A stretch of DNA of 26,385 nucleotides from contig JBLMWU010000002.1 of the NCBI GenBank assembly GCA_050257395.1, positions 1-26,385 on the forward strand. The letters are read 5' to 3'. Source of the stretch: JAIRTY01 sp050257395. Its GTDB lineage: Bacteria > Actinomycetota > Actinomycetes > Streptosporangiales > Streptosporangiaceae. A model generated the notes under the pieces. That model made no database searches and had not been told where the DNA came from. It saw only the letters and a list, made by a program, of their open reading frames with translations. A program made the position numbers and the translations under genes. Shown here piece by piece: positions 6,602 to 14,791 of this stretch (position 1 is the stretch's first letter; each line of letters begins with the position of its first letter).

Positions 6602-7803
6602 AGAAATGGGCGCGAGGAGGGACGCTGCTCGCGGCGGCGTCCGCGGCGATGCTGATCGCCGCCTGCGGCTCGTCCGGCAGCAGCGGCACCTCCGGCGGGG
6701 GTGGCGGCACGGCTGGCCTGACCCCGCCGATGGCGAACACCCCGGTGCCGACCTCGGTGGGCAAGGGTGAGGGCAAGCTCAACCTGATCGCCTGGGAGGG
6801 CTACGCCCAGCCGCAGTGGGTCAAGCCGTTCGAGCAGGCCACCGGCTGCCAGGTGAGCGCGAAGTACGCTGGCTCCTCCAGCGAGATGGTCTCCCTGATG
6901 GCCAACGGCGGCGGCGGCCAGTACGACCTGGTGTCGGCGTCCGGAGACGCGGACCTGCGGCTGATCTACGGCGGCGACGTCAAGCCGGTCAACATCAACC
7001 TGATCCCGTCCTGGAAGAACTTCCACCCCTTCCTGCAGGCGCCCGCGTTCAACACCATCGGCGGCAAGCACTACGGCGTCTCCTATGAGTTCGGCCCGAA
7101 CGTGCTGCTGTACTCGACCAAGGCCTTCCCGTCCGCGCCCACCTCCTGGTCGGTGCTGTACAGCGGCAAGTACAAGGGCCAGGTCACGGTGCCGAACAAC
7201 CCGATCCAGATCGCGGACGCGGCGCTGTACCTGGCCAAGACCAAGCCGGGCCTGGGCATCACCGACCCGTACGAGCTGACCCAGGCGCAGTTCAACGCCA
7301 CGGTGAACCTGCTCAAGCAGCAGCAGCCGCTGATCAAGAAGTACTGGGACCTGGCGTCGCAGGAGATCTCGCTGTTCCAGAGCGGCACCACGGTGGTCGG
7401 CGCGGCCTGGCCGTACCAGACCAACACGCTGCAGGCCGCGAAGGCCCCGGTCGCCGACACCATCCCGAGCGAGGGCGCGACCGGCTGGGCCGACACCTGG
7501 ATGCTGGCGGCCAAGGCGCCGCACCCGAACTGCGCCTACAAGTGGATGCAGTGGGCGACCACCCCGAAGGTCCAGGCGGAGCAGGCGGTCTACTTCGGCG
7601 AGACCCCGGCCAACAAGCTGGCCTGCCCGCTCATGAACGCCGAGCAGAAGGGCGCCTGCGCCGCTTACCACGCGGACGCGCCGGAGGCCTACTTCCAGAC
7701 CATCAAGTTCTGGAAGACGCCGCTGGCCCAGTGCGGCAACGGCAAGAACGACTGCGTGCCGTTCCAGCAGTGGGTGTCGGCCTGGAACCAGATCACCGGG
7801 TAG
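6598..7803 (+). CDS. ABC importer substrate-binding lipoprotein, PotD/PotF-like
   Basis: The 401-residue protein begins with a lipoprotein signal (AMLIAAC, modified Cys23) and a Ser/Gly linker. The binding-protein fold follows, with LNLIAWEGYAQPQWVKPFE (about 61-79) and YDLVSASGDADLRLI (about 109-123), the pattern of the spermidine/putrescine-type periplasmic-binding family. It should be tethered outside the membrane and deliver solute to the two permeases. The last 100 residues carry six cysteines (NCAYKW, ACPLMN, GACAAY, QCGNG, DCVPF), likely disulphides on the outer face. Ligand specificity cannot be read from sequence; a polyamine or other small amine is the default guess. It is coupled to the ATPase by a 4-bp overlap and lies 12 bp before the first permease. 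Confidence 0.9.
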   Translation: MKKWARGGTLLAAASAAMLIAACGSSGSSGTSGGGGGTAGLTPPMANTPVPTSVGKGEGKLNLIAWEGYAQPQWVKPFEQATGCQVSAKYAGSSSEMVSLMANGGGGQYDLVSASGDADLRLIYGGDVKPVNINLIPSWKNFHPFLQAPAFNTIGGKHYGVSYEFGPNVLLYSTKAFPSAPTSWSVLYSGKYKGQVTVPNNPIQIADAALYLAKTKPGLGITDPYELTQAQFNATVNLLKQQQPLIKKYWDLASQEISLFQSGTTVVGAAWPYQTNTLQAAKAPVADTIPSEGATGWADTWMLAAKAPHPNCAYKWMQWATTPKVQAEQAVYFGETPANKLACPLMNAEQKGACAAYHADAPEAYFQTIKFWKTPLAQCGNGKNDCVPFQQWVSAWNQITG

Positions 7804-7815
7804 GTCGCTGACCCG

Positions 7816-8724
7816 ATGGCCTCGACCGCGGTCCGCAAGGACCTGTCAGTGGCGGGAATGGCCCGCGTCTCGGCGGCGCTCTGGCGCCGGGCGTGGCTGC
7901 GGGCCATTCTCACCCTGAGCCCGCCACTGGCCTGGTTCCTCGTGATCTACCTGGCGTCGCTGGCAGTGATGCTGGTGACCGCGTTCTGGACGGTCAACCC
8001 CTTCACGAACGCGCTGGTGCACAGCTGGACGCTCAGCAACTTCCAGCAGATCTTCACCAGCACCTACCTGACCGTCATCGGCCGGACCGTGCTGATGGCG
8101 GTGGTGGTGACGGTGACGGACACGATCCTGGCGGTGCCGTTCGCCTACTACATGGCCCGGGTCGCCGCCCCGCGCACCCGGCACCTGCTGTTCACCGCGG
8201 TGCTGCTGCCGCTGTGGGCGAGCTACCTGGCCCGGGTGTACGCCTGGATCGTCATCCTGCAGAAGGGCGGCACGCTCAGCTGGGCGCTGGGCAAGCTCGG
8301 CGTCAGCGGGGTGAACATCGGCTACACCAACATCGCGATGTGGCTGGTGTTCTCCTACATCTGGCTGCCGTTCATGATCGTGCCGGTGTACGGGGCGCTG
8401 GAGCGGATCCCGGACTCGCTGCTGGAGGCCTCCGGTGACCTCGGTGCCCGCGGCTGGCGCACCCTGCGCAGCGTGGTGCTGCCGATGGCGCTGCCGGGCG
8501 TGGTGGCCGGATCCATCTTCACGTTCTCGCTCACCCTGGGGGACTTCATCACCCCGCTGCTGGTGGGCGGGGCGAACTCCAACTTCATCGGCAACATCAT
8601 CTACTCGAACCTGGGCACGGCCGGGAACCTGCCGTTCGCCGCCGCGCTCGCCATCGTGCCGATCGTGATCATGATCGGGTACCTGCTCGGCGCGCGGGCG
8701 GCCGGCGCGTTCGAGTCACTCTGA
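7816..8724 (+). CDS. ABC importer permease, PotB-like
   Basis: This 302-residue integral membrane protein has about six hydrophobic segments, the first at about 32-57 (PPLAWFLVIYLASLAVMLVT). The cytoplasmic EAA loop, which contacts the ATPase, is seen as LLEASGDLGARGWRTLRSVV with the conserved glycine followed by LPMALPG. Residues about 85-280 form the usual binding-protein-dependent permease core. With the second permease it makes the heterodimeric channel. The gene lies 12 bp after the binding-protein gene and 16 bp before the next permease, so it is within one operon. The fold and order ATPase, binding protein, PotB, PotC fit the polyamine/opine importer family. Confidence 0.92.
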   Translation: MASTAVRKDLSVAGMARVSAALWRRAWLRAILTLSPPLAWFLVIYLASLAVMLVTAFWTVNPFTNALVHSWTLSNFQQIFTSTYLTVIGRTVLMAVVVTVTDTILAVPFAYYMARVAAPRTRHLLFTAVLLPLWASYLARVYAWIVILQKGGTLSWALGKLGVSGVNIGYTNIAMWLVFSYIWLPFMIVPVYGALERIPDSLLEASGDLGARGWRTLRSVVLPMALPGVVAGSIFTFSLTLGDFITPLLVGGANSNFIGNIIYSNLGTAGNLPFAAALAIVPIVIMIGYLLGARAAGAFESL

Positions 8725-8740
8725 CGGGAGGGGCGAGGCA

Positions 8741-9613
8741 ATGGAGGGGCGGCCGGCCCGCTGGGGCCTGCGGATCTGGACCGTGGGTGTGCTGCTGTTC
8801 CTCTTCGTCCCGATCGCCACCATCTGCCTGTACGCCTTCAACTCCTCGATCATCCAGACCTGGCCGATCAAGGGGCTCACCTTCCGGTGGTTCTCGGTGG
8901 CCTGGCACGACCCGCAGGTCCGGGCCGCGCTCGGGCTGTCGGTCAAGGCCGGCCTGGCGGCCACGGCGGTGGCGCTGGTGCTCGGCTCGGCCGCCGCGTT
9001 CGGCGTGCACCGGTTCCGGTTCTTCGGGCGCGAAGCCGTGTCGCTGCTGCTGGTGCTGCCGCTGTCGCTGCCCGGGATCATCACCGGGATCGCGCTGAAC
9101 TCGGCGTTCAGCTTCGCGGGGGTGGGGCTGTCGCTGATGACGATCATCATCGGGCACGCCACGTTCTGCATCGTGGTCGTGTACAACAACGTGATCGCCC
9201 GGCTGCGGCGGATGTCCGGCTCGGTCTACGAGGCCGCCTCCGACCTGGGCGCGCACGGGCTCTTCACGTTCCGCACGGTGACCCTGCCGATGCTGTCCAC
9301 CGCGCTGGTCTCCGGGGCGCTGCTGGCGTTCGCGCTGTCCTTCGACGAGGTCATCGTCACCACCTTCACCGCGGGCGCGCAGAACACCCTGCCGCTGTGG
9401 ATCTTCGGCGCCATCCGGCTCGGCCAGCAGCTGCCCGAGGTCAACGTGGTGGTGACCTTCGTGCTGCTGCTGACCCTGATCCCGGTGGGGATCGCGGCCC
9501 GGCTCACCGGCGGCGGCGGCATCACCCGCGCCTCCGCGGGCACGGCAGGCGTGGCGGCGGCGGAGGACCAGGCCGCCGCCGACCTGGCCCTGGCCGAGGA
9601 ACCGGGGCTGTAG
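8741..9613 (+). CDS. ABC importer permease, PotC-like
   Basis: This 290-residue membrane protein begins with an N-terminal hydrophobic segment (WTVGVLLFLFVPIATICLYA, about 11-30) and a permease core with about six segments. The EAA loop is VYEAASDLGAHGLFTFRTVT followed by LPML. The C-terminal 30 residues are an Ala/Glu-rich tail that is probably cytoplasmic. GGGAGGGGCGAGG precedes the ATG. It is the last gene of the importer operon and its stop lies only 12 bp from the stop of the convergent VIT gene, leaving no room for a conventional terminator. Confidence 0.92.
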   Translation: MEGRPARWGLRIWTVGVLLFLFVPIATICLYAFNSSIIQTWPIKGLTFRWFSVAWHDPQVRAALGLSVKAGLAATAVALVLGSAAAFGVHRFRFFGREAVSLLLVLPLSLPGIITGIALNSAFSFAGVGLSLMTIIIGHATFCIVVVYNNVIARLRRMSGSVYEAASDLGAHGLFTFRTVTLPMLSTALVSGALLAFALSFDEVIVTTFTAGAQNTLPLWIFGAIRLGQQLPEVNVVVTFVLLLTLIPVGIAARLTGGGGITRASAGTAGVAAAEDQAAADLALAEEPGL

Positions 9614-9625
9614 CAGCCGCCCGGG

Positions 9626-10390
9626 TCAGATGCCCGCCGCGCCGACCAGCGAGCCGATGCCGTAGGTCACGCCCATGGCGACCGCGCCGCCGAGCACGTT
9701 GCGGGCCACCGCGGGCAGGTGCGGCGCCTTGCCGAGCGCCGCGCTGATGTTCCCGGTCAGCATCAGCGCGACCAGCGAGATCACCAAGGTGACGGCGACC
9801 CGCGCCGCGGCCGGGATGAGCGCGATCGCCAGCAGCGGCAGCGCCGCGCCGATCGCGAACGACAGGAAGCTGGCGCCGGCCGCCTGCCACGGGCTCACCA
9901 GATCATGCGGGTCGATGCCGAGCTCGGCCTCGGCGTGGGCGCCCAGCGCGTCGTGCGCGGTGAGCTGCTCGGCCACTTCCCTGGCCAGCTCCGGGCTGAG
10001 GCCCTTGCGCTGGTAGATGCCGGTCAGCTCGTCCAGCTCGTCGTGCGGCGTCTCGCGCAGCTCACGCCGCTCCAGCGCGAGCATGGCCCGCTCGGAGTCC
10101 CGCTGGCTGCTGACCGACACGTACTCGCCCGCGGCCATCGATAGCGAGCCCGCGAACAGCCCGGCCAGCCCGGCGGTGACGATGGCCGAGTGGGACGTGG
10201 TGGCGCCCGCCACCCCCAGCACCAGGCTGGCCGTGGACACGATGCCGTCGTTGGCCCCGAGCACCCCGGCGCGCAGCCAGTTGAGACGGCCCGCCAGCCC
10301 TTCGCCGTGCGGCTCCTCCTCGCCGCCCGGCGGGTGCCCCGGACCGTCTCCGGTGCTGCTGGCGCTGCTGGTGCTGCCCGTTTCGCCCAT
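9626..10390 (-). CDS. VIT-family (VIT1/CCC1) divalent metal transporter
   Basis: The 254-residue protein has a polar, Gly/Glu/Pro-rich N-terminus (1-35), then the family signature WLRAGVLGANDGIVSTASLV and AAGEYVSVSSQRD in the first two membrane helices. A charged helical cytosolic segment (about 95-160), which binds metal in characterised members, follows, and then three more hydrophobic helices. VIT proteins move Fe2+ or Mn2+ out of the cytoplasm; which metal is used here is unknown. I chose ATG 10390, ten bases after the YihY stop; GGAG is only 3 bp away, which is close. A GTG at 10423 with GGAGG further upstream would add 11 residues and overlap the YihY gene. It probably shares a transcript with the YihY gene. 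Confidence 0.88.
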   Translation of the reverse strand: MGETGSTSSASSTGDGPGHPPGGEEEPHGEGLAGRLNWLRAGVLGANDGIVSTASLVLGVAGATTSHSAIVTAGLAGLFAGSLSMAAGEYVSVSSQRDSERAMLALERRELRETPHDELDELTGIYQRKGLSPELAREVAEQLTAHDALGAHAEAELGIDPHDLVSPWQAAGASFLSFAIGAALPLLAIALIPAAARVAVTLVISLVALMLTGNISAALGKAPHLPAVARNVLGGAVAMGVTYGIGSLVGAAGI

Positions 10391-10400
10391 GATCTCCAGC

Positions 10401-11393
10401 CTAGGGGTGGTCAGGATGGTCACGCTGGCCGCCGTCCTCCGGGATGGCCACGTCGATGTCCTCCTCGGGGCGGCGCTGCTGGGACCGGGCGTAGAGCGCG
10501 AGCGCCTTGCGGTCCGGCCCGGTCAGCGGCGGCGGGGCCAGGCTCCGCGGCCACAGCCGGTGGCTGCGGACCACGCTCACCTCCACCGCGTAGAGGGTGA
10601 ACTGCGCCTCCAGGAACAGCCAGGCGATCAGGCCGAGCACCAGCCCGAACACCCCGTACAGGGACGACGCGTGGGCCAGCTGGTGGCTCACGATCCAGGT
10701 GCCCAGCGTCTGCAGCACCTGCCACATGGCCGCGGACAGCAGCGCGCCCAGGAACAGCTCGCGGGTGCCGACGTCGCGGACAGTGGCGAGCCGGAACGCC
10801 AGCCAGAAGACCCCCACGTTCAGGATGAACGAGACCGCGATCGCGCCGGCCGCGGCTACCGGGCCGGGCAGCACCGACGCGCCGGCCGCCAGGCCGGACA
10901 GGGTGCTGGTGGTGACGATCCCGATCCCCACCACCAGGATCAGCCCGATGCCGCGCAGCTGGTCCCAGGGGAACCCGGGCCGCCGGGCCAGCGGGACCTC
11001 CCACACGGTGTTGAGCGCGTTCATCATCGCGTTCGCGACGCCCCGCGCGCCGAGGAAGGTCAGGATCAGCCCGATGGCCAGGGCGACCCCGGTCTGGTTC
11101 AGCGAGTTGATGTTCTTGCGCAGCTCCGGGCCGATCACCGGGAACTGGCCGAACGCGGAGTTCAGCAGCTGGTTGCGCAGCGCCGGGTCGCCCTTGAGCA
11201 CCAGGTCGAGCACGGTCACGAACACCAGCAGCAGCGGGAACAGCGACGCGAAGGTGTAGTAGGCGACCAGCGCGGCCAGGTTGCCGGCCTGGTCGTCGCC
11301 GAACTTCTTCCACACCGCGACCGCGAACGCCAGCCAGGGCCGCTGGCGCTGCGCGCGGTCGACGGCGCGGATAATCCGCTCAGCCGGGTTCAT
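10401..11393 (-). CDS. YihY/BrkB-family inner membrane protein
   Basis: The 330-residue product shows the family pattern: the amphipathic N-terminus, DQAGNLAALVAYYTFASLFP entering the first membrane helix (about 34-53), and about six hydrophobic segments to residue 275. A conserved SLYGVFGLVLGLIAWLFLEA run comes near the end. The C-terminal 60 residues are charged and cytoplasmic (RKALALYARSQQRRPEEDID). The family was once called ribonuclease BN in error; no enzymatic role is accepted and its transport function is unclear. Six bases before the ATG is TAGACA, a possible leaderless -10, so it may have its own start inside the longer minus-strand run. The VIT gene follows after 10 bp. Confidence 0.88.
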   Translation of the reverse strand: MNPAERIIRAVDRAQRQRPWLAFAVAVWKKFGDDQAGNLAALVAYYTFASLFPLLLVFVTVLDLVLKGDPALRNQLLNSAFGQFPVIGPELRKNINSLNQTGVALAIGLILTFLGARGVANAMMNALNTVWEVPLARRPGFPWDQLRGIGLILVVGIGIVTTSTLSGLAAGASVLPGPVAAAGAIAVSFILNVGVFWLAFRLATVRDVGTRELFLGALLSAAMWQVLQTLGTWIVSHQLAHASSLYGVFGLVLGLIAWLFLEAQFTLYAVEVSVVRSHRLWPRSLAPPPLTGPDRKALALYARSQQRRPEEDIDVAIPEDGGQRDHPDHP

Positions 11394-11421
11394 GCCGGCT
11401 GTCTACCCCGGCAGCGGCAGG

Positions 11422-11793
11422 TCAGTCGAGCAGTTCGACCGTGACGAACCGGATGGGCGTGTCACCCGCGTTCTCGAAGTCGTGGATCATCGGGTCGCCG
11501 GGGGAGTGCTCGGAGTAGTTCGTGTCGCCGACGTGGTACTCCCGGGTGATCACGGTCCCGTCCGCGCTGCGCTGGCGGCCGATGCCGCCGTCCACCACGG
11601 TCCAGAAGTAGCGGCGCGTGTGGGCGTGGAACGGGCCGCGCTCGCCCGGCTGCAGCCGCACCTCCCACACCCGGATCCGGTCGTTCTCGAACCACAGCCG
11701 GGTGCCCACCTCGAGGTTGCCGGGCGCCGCGGTGAGCTCGGCGGCGAACTCCGCCGGGTCGAAGCTGCCCTCGTGCAGCACGGTGGTGGCCAT
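11422..11793 (-). CDS. Small single-domain cupin protein
   Basis: The 123-residue product has a RmlC-like cupin barrel. Motif 1 is GERGPFHAHTRRYFWTVVDG: both histidines of HxH are kept, but the usual glutamate is replaced by aromatic residues. Motif 2 is PGDPMIHDFENAGD, with its histidine and Asn kept. A metal site with three His ligands is therefore possible; an enzyme or a small-ligand binder both fit. I chose ATG 11793, with GAGGAAG upstream; the frame is open to 11838. It follows the FAD monooxygenase gene by 53 bp and precedes the YihY gene by 28 bp, placing it at the end of the catabolic gene set. It may act on the product of the hydroxylase (inference). Confidence 0.8.
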   Translation of the reverse strand: MATTVLHEGSFDPAEFAAELTAAPGNLEVGTRLWFENDRIRVWEVRLQPGERGPFHAHTRRYFWTVVDGGIGRQRSADGTVITREYHVGDTNYSEHSPGDPMIHDFENAGDTPIRFVTVELLD

Positions 11794-11846
11794 TCTGCTT
11801 CCTCTTTCCTCTGCTCCCGGCCTGCGGCCGGTCGTCACGTCGCTGT

Positions 11847-13034
11847 CTAGTTGCCTGGCTCGTAGAGCCCGAAGATGAGCCGCGGGTCCCCCGGCCGGAA
11901 GGTGCCGGTGACCTGCGAGCTGTCGCCGACCTCCCGGGTGCGGGCGAGCAGCTGGCGGCCGAGCGCGAGCTGGCGCCGTTCCCAGGCGGCCAGCGCGGCC
12001 GGGATGTCGCCGCCCGCCGCGGTCAGCGCGTCGGCGAGGGCCCAGCCGTCGGCGGCGGCCTTGGCCGTGCCCGCCGCGGCGTGCGGCCGGGCGGCGAACG
12101 CGGCGTCGCCGATCAGGCAGACCCGGCCGAACGCCATCCGCGGCACCTCGATGTCGTAGACGACCTGCACGAACGGTTCCGCGATGGCGGTCACCACCTC
12201 GGCGATCGGCTCGGCGAACACCTCGGCGGCCGTGCGCCGCATGCGGATCACCGCCTCGTCGGTGGCGGCGCCCGGCGGCAGCGACACCGGCCGGCGCACC
12301 CCGTCGCGGCCCGTCATCAGGCGGTCCAGGTCGGCACCGGGTTCGGTGTTCACATACCAGACGATGTTGATCAGCCGGTCACCCTCGGTCAGCGCGCCGT
12401 CCGGCCCCGGGATGGGGTAGACGAGGATGTGGCTGCGCTCCAGCACCTGGTAGGTGAGCGCGTCGTCGAAGGCCTTGCGGGCCGCGGCCGACAGCTCCCG
12501 CTCGGGGAGCGTGCCGCGCCACGCCACGTATCCCGCGTAGGCGGGCCGCACCTCCGGCAGCAGCCTGGCCCGCGCGGCCGAGTTGACCCCGTCCGCGCAC
12601 ACCAGCAGGTCGGCCTCGGCCCGGAAGCCGTCCGCCAGCGTCACGCTCACCCCGTCGCCGGCCGCGCCGAAGCTGGTCACGTCCGCGCCGAGCAGGTACC
12701 TGCCAGCATCGAACAGGCCGAGCAGGGCCCGGTAGATGGTGGTCCACGAGGAGAACCGGTACCGGTGCCGCTGCTCGTGCCGGATCGTGCCGTCGCGGTT
12801 GAGGAACCGGATCCAGCCGGTGGACGAGCACACGTCCGAAGGCTGGTAGCCGCCGCGCTCGGTCAGGTAGCGCAGGGTGGCGTCGAGGGCGGCGATGCCG
12901 GCCCCGCGGGCCTGCAGCGAGGACGGCGACCGCTCGAACACGCGGACGTCACAGCCCGCGTCCCGCAGCACCAGCGCCGCGGTCAGCCCGCCGACCGAGC
13001 CACCCATGACGATGACCCGGGGCATGGCTGGCAT
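11847..13034 (-). CDS. FAD-dependent aromatic-ring monooxygenase, dihydroxypyridine-hydroxylase-like
   Basis: The 395-residue flavoprotein has the dinucleotide site GGSVGGLTAALVLRDAG (11-27) with E34, the DG motif CADGVNS (147-153) and the GD motif CLIGDAAFAARPHAAAG (306-322), so it is a group A flavin monooxygenase. PAYAGYVAWRGTLPERE (164-180), LVYPIPG (204-210) and ARPHAAAGTAKAAADGWALA resemble the signature of 2,6-dihydroxypyridine 3-monooxygenase from nicotine degraders, as I recall it. It should insert one oxygen into an electron-rich aromatic or N-heterocycle using NAD(P)H. The actual substrate is unproven. ATG 13034 lies one base after the stop of the PPOX gene; ATG 13025 is an alternative start. 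Confidence 0.85.
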   Translation of the reverse strand: MPAMPRVIVMGGSVGGLTAALVLRDAGCDVRVFERSPSSLQARGAGIAALDATLRYLTERGGYQPSDVCSSTGWIRFLNRDGTIRHEQRHRYRFSSWTTIYRALLGLFDAGRYLLGADVTSFGAAGDGVSVTLADGFRAEADLLVCADGVNSAARARLLPEVRPAYAGYVAWRGTLPERELSAAARKAFDDALTYQVLERSHILVYPIPGPDGALTEGDRLINIVWYVNTEPGADLDRLMTGRDGVRRPVSLPPGAATDEAVIRMRRTAAEVFAEPIAEVVTAIAEPFVQVVYDIEVPRMAFGRVCLIGDAAFAARPHAAAGTAKAAADGWALADALTAAGGDIPAALAAWERRQLALGRQLLARTREVGDSSQVTGTFRPGDPRLIFGLYEPGN

Positions 13035-13035
13035 G

Positions 13036-13557
13036 TCAGGGCTGGCCGAAGGTGGCGACCTTCGTGACCTTCAGCTCGAACAGGACCCGGCGCTCCTCGA
13101 ACGAGGGGTCACGCAGGCCGTAGGGCGGGTCGTTGCGGGTGTACTTGACCCAGATCTTGTCCAGCTGATCGGTGACCCGCTGGCCCTCCACCGGGTCGTC
13201 CTCGGAGATCTCCCGCGTCACCTCGGTCTTGAGGCTCAGCCAGTGGTAAGTGTTCTCCGGGTTCATCAGCAGGAACGTGGCGTGCGGGTGCTTGCGCAGC
13301 CAGTCCACCTTCCGGCGGTGGGTGGCCAGGTTCAGCAGCACGAGGTCGCCCTCGTAGTCGAACCAGACCGGGGTGAGGTTCGGCAGGCCGTCGGCGCCCA
13401 GGACGGCCACGATCGCGGTGACCGGCTCGTCCAGCAGCCGCTTGTAGATGGGGTCGAGGTCGGCCAGGCTGGCGACCGGCTGGCGGTCCCCGATGGTGAA
13501 CTGGCCGGGCTGGGTGCCCGCGGCAACGTCCTTGAACTTCGCGACGGTGATGGCCAT
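13036..13557 (-). CDS. PPOX-fold flavin/F420-binding protein
   Basis: The 173-residue product has the split-barrel FMN/F420-binding fold of the pyridoxamine-phosphate-oxidase superfamily. Visible parts are AIVAVLGADGLPNLTPVWFD (strands 1-2, about 48-67), LVLLNLATHRRKVDWLRKHP (about 72-91) and ATFLLMNPENTYHWLSLKTE (about 93-112). Such proteins reduce small molecules with F420 or FMN, or bind flavin without known activity. It could feed reduced flavin or reduce an intermediate of the neighbouring hydroxylase pathway (inference). AAAGGAG precedes the ATG at a good distance. One base separates it from the FAD monooxygenase gene downstream, and 52 bp from the acyl-CoA dehydrogenase gene upstream. 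Confidence 0.86.
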   Translation of the reverse strand: MAITVAKFKDVAAGTQPGQFTIGDRQPVASLADLDPIYKRLLDEPVTAIVAVLGADGLPNLTPVWFDYEGDLVLLNLATHRRKVDWLRKHPHATFLLMNPENTYHWLSLKTEVTREISEDDPVEGQRVTDQLDKIWVKYTRNDPPYGLRDPSFEERRVLFELKVTKVATFGQP

Positions 13558-13609
13558 GGCGCGCTCCTTTGCGGTGATGGGTCCGATGCTGGCTGGTCGG
13601 TTGTCGTGG

Positions 13610-14779
13610 TCAGGCCGGGTAGCGGCCGATGAGCTGGCGGATGATGACGCTGCGCTGGATGTCGTTGGTGCCTTCGCCGACCACCATCAGCGGGGCGTCG
13701 CGGTAGTAGCGCTCGATGTCGAACTCGGCGGAGTAGCCGTAGCCGCCGTGCACCCGGATGGCGTCGGCGGTGACCTGCAGGCACATCTCGGAGGCGAACA
13801 GCTTGGCCATGCCCGCCTCCAGGTCGCTGCGCCCGCCCGCGTCCAGGGCGGCGGCGGCCCGGGTGGTGAGCAGGCGGGCCGCTTCCACCTGGGTGGCCAT
13901 GTCGGCGAGCCGGTGGCCCACCGCCTGGTGCCGCCAGATCGGCTGGCCGAACGTCTCCCGCTGCTGGGCGTAGCGCAGCGAGTCCTCCAGCGCGGCCCGG
14001 GCGACCCCCACCGCGCGGGCGGCGACCTGGATCCGGCCCAGCTCCAGGCCGTCCATCATCTGCCGGAAGCCCTGGCCCTCGCCGCCGCCGAGCAGCGCAT
14101 CGGCCGGGCACGGGTGGCTGTCGAAGACCAGCTCGCAGCTTTCCACGCCCTTGTAGCCGAGCTTGGGCAGGTCACGGGACACGGTGAAGCCCGGGCCCTT
14201 GGTTGCGAGCAGGATGCTGATGCCGCGGCTGGCCGGGGCGGCGTCCGGGTCGGTCTTGCACAGCACCGCGGTCAGGTCCGCCATCCGCGCGTTGGTGATC
14301 CAGGTCTTGGTGCCGTCCAGCCGGTAGCCGCCGTCGCCGGCCCTGGTCGCCCTGGTGCGGATCGCCTGCAGGTCCGAGCCGCCGGACGGCTCGGTGAGCG
14401 CCATGGCGGCCCGCACCTCGCCGGTGGCCATCCGCGGCAGCCAGGTGTCCTTCTGCGCCTGCGTGCCGAACCGGCTGAGCACCCGGGCGATCACGCTGTG
14501 CCCGCCCATCGCCCCGGCCAGGCTCATCCAGCCGCGCGCCAGTTCCTCGGTGACCAGCGCGAAGCAGGCCGTGGACACCGCGGCGCCGCCGTAGTCCTGG
14601 GGGATGACCAGCCCGTAGACGCCGAGCTCCTTCATGGTCTGGATGAGCTCGGCCGGGTAGGTGTTGGCGTGCTCGAGGTCGCGCGCGACGGGCCGGACGC
14701 TGCTGGTGACCCAGTCGCGCACGACGCCGACGATGTCGCGCTCGTCGGGCGGCAGGTCGGAGAGCTCAGGTGCTGGCAT
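13610..14779 (-). CDS. Acyl-CoA dehydrogenase
   Basis: At 389 residues this is full family length. The N-terminal helical domain is followed by the middle strand domain with AMALTEPSGGSDLQAIRTRA, contacting FAD and substrate, and WITNARMADL. The C-terminal domain has YAQQRETFGQPIWRHQAVGH and VHGGYGYSAEFDIERYYRDA. The catalytic base is Glu369 in GEGTNDIQR, at the standard medium/short-chain position. It oxidises a saturated acyl-CoA to the 2-enoyl-CoA and passes electrons to ETF. No ETF gene is nearby. The gene starts 12 bp after the TPP-enzyme stop, so it is in the regulator-led operon. Chain length or branching of its substrate is unknown. Confidence 0.92.
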   Translation of the reverse strand: MPAPELSDLPPDERDIVGVVRDWVTSSVRPVARDLEHANTYPAELIQTMKELGVYGLVIPQDYGGAAVSTACFALVTEELARGWMSLAGAMGGHSVIARVLSRFGTQAQKDTWLPRMATGEVRAAMALTEPSGGSDLQAIRTRATRAGDGGYRLDGTKTWITNARMADLTAVLCKTDPDAAPASRGISILLATKGPGFTVSRDLPKLGYKGVESCELVFDSHPCPADALLGGGEGQGFRQMMDGLELGRIQVAARAVGVARAALEDSLRYAQQRETFGQPIWRHQAVGHRLADMATQVEAARLLTTRAAAALDAGGRSDLEAGMAKLFASEMCLQVTADAIRVHGGYGYSAEFDIERYYRDAPLMVVGEGTNDIQRSVIIRQLIGRYPA

Positions 14780-14791
14780 GGTGGTGTCGTC

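Noticed and set aside
10017..11444. Plus-strand 475-codon frame
   Set aside because: Antisense to the YihY and VIT genes; rich in Arg/Gln/His/Gly with no domain.
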